A stretch of DNA of 64,000 nucleotides from Telmatactis stephensoni (lineage: Eukaryota; Cnidaria; Anthozoa; Actiniaria; Isophelliidae). Positions 43,690-54,740 of this stretch are shown here, piece after piece; within the stretch, counting starts at the first letter, position 1; each line of letters opens with the position of its first letter. The stretch is from NCBI GenBank assembly GCA_029948255.1, contig JALIZF010001816.1, positions 496,001-560,000 of the forward strand. The letters are read 5' to 3'. Position numbers and translations under genes: made by a program. Below the pieces are notes generated by a model. That model ran no database searches and was not told the DNA's origin. It worked only from the letters and a program-made list of their open reading frames with translations.

Positions 43690-44090
43690 CTTGTGATTAG
43701 GTTCTGGAGAGGGATGATGGAGGGGGAACACAATATCAGTCGGAACCTGTCAGTGCAGATAATAAAAGAACAAAAGCAATAAAAACACTAGCTTGTGGAC
43801 AGGATCTGGAGAGGGATGAGGGACGGGGGAACACATTATCAATCCGAATTTGTCAATAATCAGCAAAAGTAGAAAGAAAGAAATAAGAACACTAGCCTGT
43901 GGACAAGATCTGGAGAGGGACGAAGGAGAGGGGAACACAATATCAATCCGAATCAATCTGTCAGCAATAATAATAGAACAAAAGAAACAACACTAGTTTG
44001 TGGACAGGATCTGGACAGGATCTGGATTTTTTATACATTTTGGAGACTAGTTCAGTTTTTAGGATTTTATGCGTTTCATGCAGACGTTTT
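43690..44090. repeat. ~105-bp tandem repeat and end of the 3' flank cassette, unit 2
   Basis: Three to four units of aacacaatatcaatccgaat ... cactagcttgtggacaggat are followed by tacattttggagactagttc, where the mid cassette begins. It is equivalent to 8400-8840 plus 9260-9330. Confidence 0.7.
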
Positions 44091-46150
44091 TTCTGTAATT
44101 CCTCTAACCTTAAAAATTTGCACATCGGCAGAATTGCATGAAATGGTTTTGATAAGCAGAAAAAGATAATGTGCCAATGAAAAGCATGGATGATTAATAG
44201 TTTCGTATTTTTCTAAAGAAAACTCATTTTCTTGACTCCTATCTTATGTAAAGTAACTTATGAAATACGAACCCCCCCCCCCCCGAAATTTTTTTTATCA
44301 TCTTGTTCATTATTACTCAAATGATAAAAAAGTTAAATCAGTTGATTCTCGTCTTTGCAACGCTTACTCCGTTTTAACAGGACTAGTCAAAACACGGCTG
44401 ATTGGGAGCAAGTAAATTATAGGACTACAACAACCTTATTGCATCAAATTAAATGTGATTACTAGAGTAACTTTGTTTTGATTCTGTGAATTTGACTACT
44501 TTGATGCAGTTTCTGGACTAACTTACCTTTACCCTCTCCTTCCCCTCCCTCACTAAATAAGATCCAGTTTCACTCTTGACTGACCCTGATTGTGCAAGCT
44601 GTGACTTGTTTTGGTCTCCTTGACTTCTCACCAAAGGGAGTAAACAGTTTATTTAGAGACTTTTTCTAAAAGTTTTGTATGAATTTTGATAACATTCAGC
44701 CCAATTTCATATAGAAGTGGACGTACTATACGCTGACGGAGATCCAAAGCACTTAGTTCTGATGTGCAACTTCGTTGAGAAGTAGCTATAGTTTGATATA
44801 TGTAAAACATTTGGACAGTCCAAGAGTTGTCATGCTGCTTTGCTTTTAAAATCATTGAATCGAAACTGACAAGATATTGTGATTTTGGGGGTTTTGTATG
44901 AATTTTGATAAATTTCAGCTCAATTTCATATCTAAGTGGACGTACGCTGACGGTGATCCAAAGCACTTTCTGACGGGCAACTTTGTTGAGAAGTAGTTTG
45001 ATATATATGAGCAACATTTGGACAGTCCAAGAATTGTCATGCTGCTTTGCTTTTAAAATCATTGAATCAAAACTGAAAAGATATTGTGATTTTGGGGGTT
45101 AAAAAATTGTGCCTTGAAGAATTCAAAATCTGTTTATACGAAGTTCTTCAAAATTCGTATGCTGCTAGGCAAAGTCGTAATTATTAACGATTTATGTATC
45201 GTTTTAAACGTTCAGATCAAAAAGGCGTACAATTACTTGGAATCAAAAACAGTGAAGTCATCGTTACGTCGCTATGGTAACTCCGATGTAAACAAAACAT
45301 CTACCATTAAAATCTTCAGTCTTAGCTTTATGTAGTAAGTGAACGAAAGTTTATAACTGTGGGTTCTTTCATGTATAGTAAGAACTGCAGGCGTTTCAAG
45401 TTGACCGGTGGAGCCCTAGAGAAATTGCAGGAAGCCTCTTTAATAAAATCGACTTTCACTCTTGACTGATCCTGATTGTGCAAGCTGAGATTGCTTTGAC
45501 CGCCTTGACTGATGCTTGCTGAAGTGTCGGTGTTGCGAATGAAATTCAAGACCATTTAAGGTAAGACATACTTCTCAAGTTTTTTATCTCATATCTCTTT
45601 TCATAAAAGATACCAAGCAGCCGCATCAATGGTTTGGAATTCAAAATCATTTGGAATCATTGCACATAACTTACTGCGTGCATGCATAGGAAAGATCTCA
45701 TCAGACAAAAATGCTAAATAAATTCATAAACTGCCTTCTCATTAAATTTGAGAGTTTGAGAACAAAATCGATATCACTTTCTGATAAATATATACTTTTA
45801 CAATCTGATTGCCACTTTCAGTGATAAATAAGTCGCTGGAAATATTGTCTTCCTCTTTTGGACACTTTGGAATTCAGATTATTAATTTGCTGTTCTTTTG
45901 AAACTTCTGCTTTGTTTATCACGTTGAGTACTGTTTCTGTTGGAAATTTCTATCGCATTATCCTCTTCTAAATAGGTACTTAGTTTACACTGTTTAATAT
46001 CCTCGTCCGAACATTAACTAAAGCTAAAATGTTAAATCAATTTGGAAAGTTTAGCAAATAAAATACAAAAATAAATGAAGTTTTAATTGTTATAGATTCC
46101 ATGTATATAAAAACTTCACATGACGTCCGCTTTAATTATCCTCCGCAGAC
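44091..46150. repeat. Mid cassette of unit 2-3
   Basis: It matches 15690-19540 in order but lacks that copy's insertions. It contains an internal ~270-bp tandem duplication (about 44640-44880 and 44880-45070: gttttgtatgaattttgata ... aacatttggacagtccaag). No gene is supported; the 137-residue ORF across the duplication is an artefact. Confidence 0.7.
45452..45562 (+). promoter_or_regulatory. Putative first-exon end and donor upstream of ROCO copy 3
   Basis: gaaattcaagaccatttaag is followed by GTAAGACATAC (GT at 45561-45562). Paired with the acceptor at 47779 it would give a 2.2-kb intron. It matches the sites at 17033 and 31894. Confidence 0.4.
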
Positions 46151-46151
46151 A

Positions 46152-46310
46152 ATGAGATGAGATGAGATGAGATGAGATGAGATGAGATGAGATGAGATGA
46201 GATGAGATGAGATGAGATGAGATGAGATGAGATGAGATGAGATGAGATGAGATGAGATGAGATGAGATGAGATGAGATGAGATGAGATGAGATAACGACT
46301 TTATTTGTGG
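46152..46310 (-). repeat. GATGA microsatellite (about 28 copies)
   Basis: It sits at the same place as the arrays at 19543 and 32769. It is followed by taacgactttatttgtgggg, the AATAAA-bearing tail on the minus strand. The SINE that follows in unit 2 is reduced here to its last ~80 bases (46315-46399). Confidence 0.8.
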
Positions 46311-46399
46311 GGGGCATGGTGAGTGTGAGTGTGAGTGCCAGCAGATGAAGAACCACTACGTAGATATGCTGCTGTGATAAAAAGATTATTTATTTATTT

Positions 46400-46773
46400 A
46401 ACTGATGAGCCGGGTAACACATGACAGTAATTTTGGTAACTGATAACTGGTGGCCTCCGTTTTGACTGTCGACTGGCGTTTTTTTACCTCTTATTTTTTC
46501 CTTTTGCTTTCCCCCTAGATATTAAGTTATTTCACTTGAAAGAAACTTAAGCTGACTGTCAGGTATGATTCTAAATAATTTTTTGAATGCTGACATAACG
46601 ATCAGTTGTTTAAACGCTAGGGATCACGGCCATGCATGGGAAGGGGACAAAACAACAACAAAAAAACTTGATATAAAATGCTTTTTACAGAGCGAAGAAA
46701 AACAGTAACAGACATCAAATGCAATAAATATACGATTTATAAGTAATACCATGGCACTAAGGGATATTAGTAG
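46400..46773. repeat. 5' flank cassette upstream of ROCO copy 3
   Basis: It aligns with 33305-33700. No gene is visible before the ORF fragment that follows. Confidence 0.7.
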
Positions 46774-47205
46774 TTAAATGTCCCGAACTTTTACGAAATC
46801 TACCGGTCCTACCGTGGATATATCGATGAGGTGATTGCCATTCCCGAAGAAGCCATAGTATTACTTTGTAATACCGTGATTACCGAGGAAATTAACGAAC
46901 CTGTAGCTGACGCATTCCTTAGCAAACTGAAGTTGAATGTATTGCAAACTACGTTGAACCAGTGTTTAACGCATGCACTGTATTCAAAAGTATTTTCAAA
47001 GTTGAATTACGCAGCACATAAGCGCCAGACTTCTGTGCCTAGTTTAGAACGTTTTAAGGAAGATATTACAGCTATCTGTACGTACTTTTATCCTTTTTAT
47101 GCAAATCAGACAGGATGCAAAAACCAGAGGACAGTCCTCATTCCTTGTGGGGCAAGCATAAGAATAACATTCGAAGTCCATGTAAAATATGCAAGTGAAA
47201 GATAA
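46774..47205 (+). pseudogene. Unrecognised coding-like fragment upstream of ROCO copy 3
   Basis: The frame is open for 143 codons without an initial ATG (from LNVPNFYEIYRS to the stop at 47203-47205). It has ordinary amino-acid composition and a helical-looking core such as ADAFLSKLKLNVLQTTLNQ. I do not recognise the family. The same sequence upstream of copy 2 (34051-34275) is frameshifted and split by a repeat. It may be a remnant exon of an older neighbouring gene carried along by the duplication. Whether it is translated cannot be judged here. Confidence 0.35.
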
Positions 47206-47737
47206 CCCCCATTCCAAGGGGAATACGTAGGTAAGTAGGTGGTACGCACATGCACGATGCGGGCCTGACGTGTGTGGGGATAAGAAGCCAGAAATTTGAC
47301 TCAAGGGCATGGAATTTAGAGACAGGCAGACAGACTCATGATCACTTGTTTCTTTGGGTTTACAAATGGGTTTAACTGCCATCCGGTTGGCTCATTTAAT
47401 TGGTTTGCTGTCGGTCTTTCCTGCTGGGGGTCGAGAGTCAAACATTTCGGACAAACAGGCCGGTGTTTTAGATGCTACCCATATATGATTACATATGAAA
47501 TGCAAAATAGAACTTCGGTTTTTCTATATGGTAAGGACATCAGTTTAAACTGGGTAATCTCTTGGCTCCTGCTTACTACATATAAACCCTTATTTTAACT
47601 CACACACCACTATTCAAGATAAGTATATCGAGTTCCCTTTGTGAATATGTATGTGAGTCATGTGGCCTAGCTACAGGGCCCAAAGTAATAGGCGTTAACT
47701 GTAGTGGCGTTCCCGTTCTCCAATGAATCAACTGCTG
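47206..47737. repeat. 5' flank cassette, distal part, unit 3
   Basis: It aligns with 34276-34942. The (GACA)n run of unit 2 is reduced to gagacaggcagacagac. No gene is seen. Confidence 0.6.
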
Positions 47738-47822
47738 CAAGTGCAAGTTTGCATGTGATTTTACACCTTTTGTTTTCAGAAGTTCTATGTACTGGTCTGC
47801 ATAGAAGGGAATTCAACCAAAA
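47738..47822 (+). promoter_or_regulatory. 3' splice site and leader of ROCO copy 3
   Basis: tgtgattttacaccttttgttttcag is conserved (AG at 47778-47779). The leader is intact until the lost start codon. Confidence 0.6.
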
Positions 47823-50356
47823 AAGGCTGATCAAATGACACCTTTACGAGATACAAGTATTTTGGAATTCGTTCTAGATGGTCCTACTGGTGTTGGAAAA
47901 TGTTCCATGCTACAGCATTCGTTTCGTAGTCATCATCATTGGCTTTCTAGTAGCAAGTCAGTTGGTAGATGGTTGAATAACGTAGGCGAAAGGGGGATCG
48001 TAAGTGTTATCAACATATTAAACAAACACGATTTGAGCAACCAAGATGGAAGTTTCCAGAACGCGGACGCCATCATTGAGATGTTTGCAATAAACGAGCC
48101 AAGAACTCTAGAAGAAGTTATTCATCACAGGATTCCTTATCTTCACCAAAGATACCCAAAGAAGCCGATCCTTTTGGTCGGAAACAAGAATGACCTTAGG
48201 CAAGACAACTCAAAACAGACTCTTCTCTTTCCATTGGCATGTGGACAGTGTCTTGCTGATATCTGTGGCGTGGAAAGTTATGTTGAATGTTCTGCAAAGT
48301 CGGGTCAAGGTGTTCATGAGGTCTTAAAGGAAGCAATACACATTGCTTTTAATAGGCGTTGTTTAACTGGAATCTTTAATAGTGATTTAAGACGTTTACT
48401 GGTCGCTAACATACCCATGGACTACGAATGGAGAGCAATCATAGTTCAAGTAGATCCAGAAAGTCATCACAGAAGATTGTTTGCTTTGTAATCCAGACAT
48501 GTTTCCTGATGCAGACTCCCAAGTCCCAGTTATTTCAAGAGATACCATTTCTGATTCTAATTGCGTCAGTCCTCATATCCTTGGTTACTTCGAAGTAAGT
48601 GGCATTACAAACAAGAATATAAACAGCCTAAAACGTAAAGTGAAATCTTCTCTTAGAGGTATCAAGAAGTCAACTGGAACAGAAACGATTCCTAGGAAGT
48701 GGCTAATGGTTCGTGAATCTGTTGCAAAAATGCTATCAGAGGTCAAGGATTTAGCAAATCAGCCCCTGTTGCCGTTGTCTCGTTTTCAACAACTGGCTTA
48801 TGAAGTAGGGATTGACTTCCCAACAGTCAATTGTAGCTATGCTGCGATTTTTTCATGCACAAGGTGATTTCCTTTGGTACGAGGACATACCTGAAATGAA
48901 AGACGTCGTCATTTTGGATCCTCAGTGGTTGTCCGACCAGCTTCGTACACTCATCTCTCATCAATCGAGTGTGAACACCATCTGTGATGGTGTGTTGCAT
49001 CACTCAGCACTACCTGAGATCTGGGTTGATATGTCTGCGGAAAACCGCTCCAGACTTATCAATCTGTTTCGAAATGTGGGATTGTGTTTTTGCATCTCAG
49101 AGAAGGAAGACCTATTCCCTGTACAAGCTCCCTGTTGGGTGGCCAGATCGAGAAATGTGGCCAGCATTACCCAAGCAGAATGAGCGCCAAACCAGTCTTT
49201 TGTTTTTATTCAGCTTTTTGCCATCATCGTTCTTCCCGATTTGATAGTTGCCATCAACAAGAAGCAGGAGTACTTTCCCTCCAACGTCCAACCTCTCTAC
49301 TACCGCTTTAATGTTGTGTATATCACTAGAGAAGAACATGCATGCCCTTATCACGAGGAAGCCGAATCTAAAGTGGCTAATGTTGAAATCGGCTGCAAAA
49401 GGGATCAGGAAGAGTCGTCGTTCCACAGAATCCATTTTGATTTGATGCCCAATGATAATTCCTTGAAGGTGACAATACGAGGTCCCAATCCTTGTTGTAT
49501 GGTCGCTGATATCAAAAGTCTTATCAGAGACGTGAAATCTCGTCGTTATCCAGGCATCGTGTACAGTGAACGACTTGTGTGCCCCCAGTGTGAGCTGAGA
49601 AAAGTTCACAACCCATCAACTTTCGAATTTGATGATTCTCACGGAGGATTCTGCCCAAAGGGGCACAAGATTGGAAGCCTGAGAGATATTTTAGCCGGAA
49701 AATATTGCCTCTCTGATGTGGTCGTTTCGGATGTTGGACAAATTGGACGGATCATGGGGGAAACCCTGCAAGACCTTTTTTGTCCAAAACTTTTTGTTGT
49801 GCTTCCTATCAACTTGGACAGCCTGTCTTTTCTGGATCGTTTTGTTTACTCGTACCTCAGAGATGGATATGCCGTCCATCTACTGTGTGAATGTCCCGGC
49901 CAGTGGCACTTTGTGGGTTCTCCTGGATTCCGTGTCGGGAAACCCAAAGAGTTCTTCAACAAATACGGCAGTCGAGTATGTAAGGTTTTGCGTGTCATTT
50001 CAGCTCTTGGCGCACCTTTCAAAATAGCATCTGCCGTCGAACCGCATTGCAAAGCTGGAGTAGCAGTGACAACAGCAGCAGAGAAGGGTCGCAAAGAACT
50101 TCAGGCTCTTCTCGAGAACTACCTTGACAAGTACCCTCACCTGAAGACATCTCTTGGCTCACCCAACGAGGATCTGAATTATCTGAAATCATCTCATGGC
50201 CTTCAACGAAGTGAACTTTCTCGATTCTTAGAGCTTAAAGCACCGGGGCATGATTTTGGTCCTTTAGTTTGCACCTATGTGGAGAAGTTCAGCGAATGTC
50301 TTTGGTTATGCAAAGAACACAATAAAAAGTATGAGATTGTAAAGAAAGAATATTGA
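47823..50356 (+). pseudogene. ROCO copy 3, disrupted
   Basis: The start ATG is AAG (47823-47825); an in-frame ATG at 47835 corresponds to residue 5. The Rho-like module is readable to about residue 222 (47835-48470), but its P-loop reads GKCS in place of GKSS. At 48477 the sequence jumps from the equivalent of copy-1 base 2190 to 3426. This deletes about 1,235 bp (LRRs and the Roc P-loop, DLAG and THAD motifs), shifts the frame and gives a stop at 48491. Further frameshifts are one extra G at 48808-48810, a net +1 near 49117-49124 and a 1-bp loss near 49230. From 49241 a 371-codon frame preserves the C-terminal region, including CPQC ... CPKGH, but a small deletion replaces the normal last residues with VKKEY. 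The retained similarity is high, so inactivation looks recent. A truncated protein of 218 residues starting at 47835 remains possible. Confidence 0.85.
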
Positions 50357-50725
50357 TGAACACTTTTATTGGTCACTTTAAATGAAAAAGTGTTTCCTTG
50401 TTACAAATTGTAGGTACTTGTAGAAACATAACATTTATAATCAAATTTAAATATTTAAAGAGACTTGATATGTAATGTAACGGCTTATTCAAGAATTTTC
50501 TGACTTATAAAAACACCTCAATGCTTTCTTAGATTCTTGGAAGGAACAAGGGACAAAAAATACATATGTGATAAAACAAAGAACTTTTGTCTATAGACTG
50601 TAAATAATATCAGAGTGATCATTAGCAATTGTAGTTTTATGCGAGCTGAACCCTGTTAATCCGGTCACCTACTGTAGGGTGTGGGTGCACGAAGAGTACA
50701 TTGCGCTATGCACTGGATAGATCGA

Positions 50726-50999
50726 TACACCTATTTCAAAAAGGTTGTGGGATGAGATGCCTAGACCGAAAAGGAGTATGGGTAGTTTCAAAACCGCACT
50801 CAATTTTCAATTTTGGACTTAATTGACTTTTAACATCAACAATTCAAGCTCTTTGTTGTATAAGGTAGAATCAAGATAGTCGTGAATTGTCGTGTTGATA
50901 TTCATAGGCCTTTTCTATGTTGAGTAAATTCTACCCATACTCCCTTTCGGGCAAGTTGCGTAAGCATTAGACCTTTTACTGTTTTTTGAAATAAGTGTA
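50726..50999. mobile_element. TA-target MITE, TACACCTATTTC family (copy c)
   Basis: It is the orthologue of the elements at 5720 and 39179, with the same ends and internal inverted pair. Confidence 0.7.
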
Positions 51000-51800
51000 T
51001 ATTTATATATCCAGTGGATAAGTTCTTTGGATAACACCATCATTTTATTCACTGGAGAAAAAATTGTTAAACGGCCGGAATTAAACTTTTTATGCATTCA
51101 GACCAAGACTTGTAACGCACATTAACTACAAGTCAAGTCTAATTTTTATAGATTTTACACCGCTGCACGCTTTATTGTAAGTGAGGTACGGATTATTAAA
51201 TCTAAGAAAATACTGGCTGCTAGTATACCCTGGGACAAGGGGAAAAGTAACTCATGCTACATGTAACTATGGTCTTTTCGACAAAAACCTGTTTGAAAAC
51301 CAGTTTTTGGAATACAAGCAATGCATTTCGGCCATGCATAACATCAGTAATGGTTCAAGAATTCGGCGCGAAAACGGATGACGTTCAGATACGTTATCTT
51401 CGTGCATGCTCATTCGAAAAATACCGCAAGGCCGGTAGAATTGTTTCCCCTTGCTCGCTCGGAATTCTGTGTATCAGTGTAATCCTCGATCTGCTTGCAA
51501 GGAAGTTGGTTAGTAGTGCACTTTCAATAATGTTGACACCTTTTAGTTGCGTTTATCAGCCTTTGATTCATCCGACCGACAAAGGTTTCAATTCTTTTTA
51601 CTTTTTATTTGTTTCTAATGTCCCATAGCAGGAACAGATAAAAGTAAGTGAAGAGTTGACAAGAGATATAGACACAATGAGAATGATAAATTAAAGCACT
51701 TAATTTAATTTCAATTTCTTTATAATAAAATAAACCTAAGGCTACATCGTATCATAGAATAATGATTATAAATTGTTATATATGTAAAGATAGCGTAAAG

Positions 51801-51982
51801 TACAGCGGAACTCCATTAATGTGGCCACCTACGGGCCAAACGTAGCTGACCGTAATAATGGAGTGTCCGTATTTACGAGGTTTAGAGTGAGTACTCTACT
51901 TGCTAGGCCAAAATAGGTGGTCGTAATTGAGAGATTGCACCGTATCAACGAGGTGACCGTACGTACGCAGAGTTCCACTGTA
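51801..51982. mobile_element. TA-target MITE, TACAGCGGAACTCC family
   Basis: It is the orthologue of the element at 6852, with the same inverted ends and TA flanks. Confidence 0.7.
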
Positions 51983-54560
51983 CAACGATGAATATTAATA
52001 GAATAAAGTCATTTCAAGCTGATAAAAGAGTACTCGCATTATATCCGTGAAATAAAAAAACGGTTGATCAATAAACCTAATCCACTCTTCACAACGTTTT
52101 CCACATTTAACGTGACAAACCTCTAGTGGATTCATTTTCTTAAATTTGTTTTTACTCTTCAAAAAAATCGTGAGTATGCCAAAGGAATAACGATGATAAT
52201 CCGACGAGTTTCAAAACAAAAGCAATTCATTTCTGGGGAGGTTAGTCACGCTGGATTGTGAAAATATTGTTACACGATCAGGCCAATTGCTGAAAATTCT
52301 AACCATCTGACCTTGATACCATTTTTCTAACTGCATGTCCAGTTAGTAACTGTGTTAGGGATATAATGCGTGCGGTCTAACAGTCTAACATAATAATACA
52401 ATTTAATTAAGTTCCTCAGCTATTAAGATGTATAACAATGTTGTAAATGTTTAGACTAGACGAAATTACGTAAAAATTAAAATAGATCACAAAAAAAATT
52501 TCAAATGAAATGGATGACAATTTTTGTCAAAAGATCAATACCCTGGGGCGACAGAGTTTGGGCTTAAGTTACGTTTCGTTAACAATTAGATAGAGACCTT
52601 GACGTTTACGGTAAACTTTAGCCGTATGTCCTCAGACATGAGTAATATTCTGTCGCTCGTTTCTCGCTAAGTAATAAGTAATTTTTCTGGTAGCGAGAAA
52701 CGAGCGACAAAATATTACTTGGGTTTCCGAGGATGTTTTTGCACTTAAGTGAAGATATTTGTAATCTAAGTGATTGAAAGCTTTGTTCTTTATTTGCTTG
52801 TTGGATTGATTTAAGGATTAGAGGAAAATATAAAATCGAAATCAAAGTCAAATTTTGCCTTTTGTTATTAGTGGTTTGCCATAAACGTCAATCGTAAGTT
52901 GTTAAAGAAATTGTTAACGAAACAGGAAACGGGAGCCAAATCTCTGGCAGCCAAGAAGCAATTTTGGTTAAATTTCACCATATCGTCTTTGGACATATGG
53001 GTCTCAAACAGCAAGGCACTTTTCTTACTCACTCTCAGATTCCCCCTTTATATAACGTACTATATGTTGTTGTCACCTCAAAACAATGGCTACTGTATGG
53101 ACAAACTTTTCAATCATATGCATCGATGAAAAAAGAGGGAATAAGGGGGCTAACAATGTTTTTAATCGTTAGTAATGATGGTATTTAGCTGAAAGCATTT
53201 TCTTCACAAAATTGAAAATCGTGACTGCCTGGATTGATTGTCTATGATGGCAAGGCATATTATATACATGGTGCACTACATTTTCGCTACTGATCTTAAA
53301 CTGTTGTCTCATATTTCTTGGGCTCATTCTTAGGTTCAGTATCCTCTGGAGGTGCGTTGTTGTCCTTCAGCTGGTCAGGTTGTACATCAAAGAAGCTCAG
53401 TCAGAATGACAAAAATGAAAACCTAGCTTGTGAATAGGTTCTGGAGAGAGATGAGGGAAGGCGGGGAACACAATATCAGTCGGAACCTGTCAGTGCAGAT
53501 ATATAATAAAAGAACTAAAGAAATATGAACACTAGCTTGTGGACAACTCTGAAGAGGGACGAGGGAGGGGGAAACAATATCAATCAGAATCTGTTAGTGA
53601 TAATAAAAGAACGAAAGAAATAAGAACACTAGCTTGTGGACAGGATCTGATCTGGAGAGGGATGAGGGAGGGGGTACACAATATATCTATCAGAATCTGT
53701 CAGTGATAATAAAAGAACGAAAGAAATAAGAACTCTAGCTTGCAAACAGGATCTTGAGAGGGAGGGAGGAGGGGGAACACAACTCAAACAATAATTCGAA
53801 CGCTTTTAAATGTGCACATGTATGTCCTTGTTTCCCTAGGCCTTCGCCACCGATGCCTTGGGCTACGGACAAATCTTTGATCATCGCCTGAAGTGTGGTT
53901 TACAACGAAACATAGGCTAACAGGCGTGTCTCTTCTGGCTGTAAATTTCCGTAAACGGACTGGATTTTGTGAAAGACGACAACCCTTAGGAAAAAAAATT
54001 ATCATGGTTAAATTTATATATTAATTGTTATCGTCGTCGGTTGCTGTTCTTTGTACACTTTAAATTGCATTGCACAGAATAACGGTTTGCTCATGCTCGA
54101 CACGTATACTATCTTTTATTTCTAAACGCCGATTTCACTTTATAAATCAAACAAAGAAAAGACAACTTGGACAACTTGGTGCAAAAATGCTACAAAAATG
54201 CTACAAAAATGTTACATGGTTAATTCACTTGATTGCAGGAAAGTAACTAAAAACTGTGGCTGCATGCAATGAATGATTTTAGACCTGTCCAAGGCGATGA
54301 TAAAAAATATATTTATTTAATGAGGATATAAATGTTTTTACCGGTGACCCGATAGTTTACATGATGGCCCTCAAATAAGAATCCCAACTGGCAAGGAGGC
54401 AAACAATTGAATATACTGTGCAGTAAAATTTCAAAAAAGTCAAAATGTGCTTGTACATTTTTATACATTTTGGAGACTAGTTCAGTTTTTAGGATTTTAT
54501 GCGTTTCATGCAGACGTTTTCCCTGTAATTCCTCCTATAATCTTAAAAATTTGCATATCT

Positions 54561-54740
54561 GCAGAATTGCATGAAATGGTTTTGACAAGAAAAAGGTAAT
54601 GTGTCAAAGCTATGAATGTTCTTGCTTTCTTATGAAAAACAGGGATGATAAATGATTTCGTATTATTCCAAAAAAATTAAGATTTCTTGACTCCTATCAT
54701 GACTCCTATCATTTTATGACTCCTAAATTAGCTTATAAAA
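54561..54740. repeat. Truncated start of a further mid cassette (array edge)
   Basis: It matches 15720-15880 (cagaattg...gaaatggttttgacaag) and stops near 54740. This is the right-hand boundary of the ROCO segmental array. Confidence 0.65.

Larger units (their letters stand above)
50357..54560. repeat. 3' flank cassette of unit 3
   Basis: It aligns with 5300-9330 nearly throughout, including both TA-target MITEs (50726-50999, 51801-51982), the hairpin near 52651-52727 and the ~105-bp tandem repeat (53400-53780). A short insertion around 54060-54320 includes a tandem gctacaaaaat. No gene is supported. Confidence 0.75.

Noticed and set aside
44649..45062. 137-residue minus-strand ORF with an internal duplication
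   Set aside because: It is an artefact of a tandem DNA duplication in the mid cassette; the frame is not kept in unit 1.
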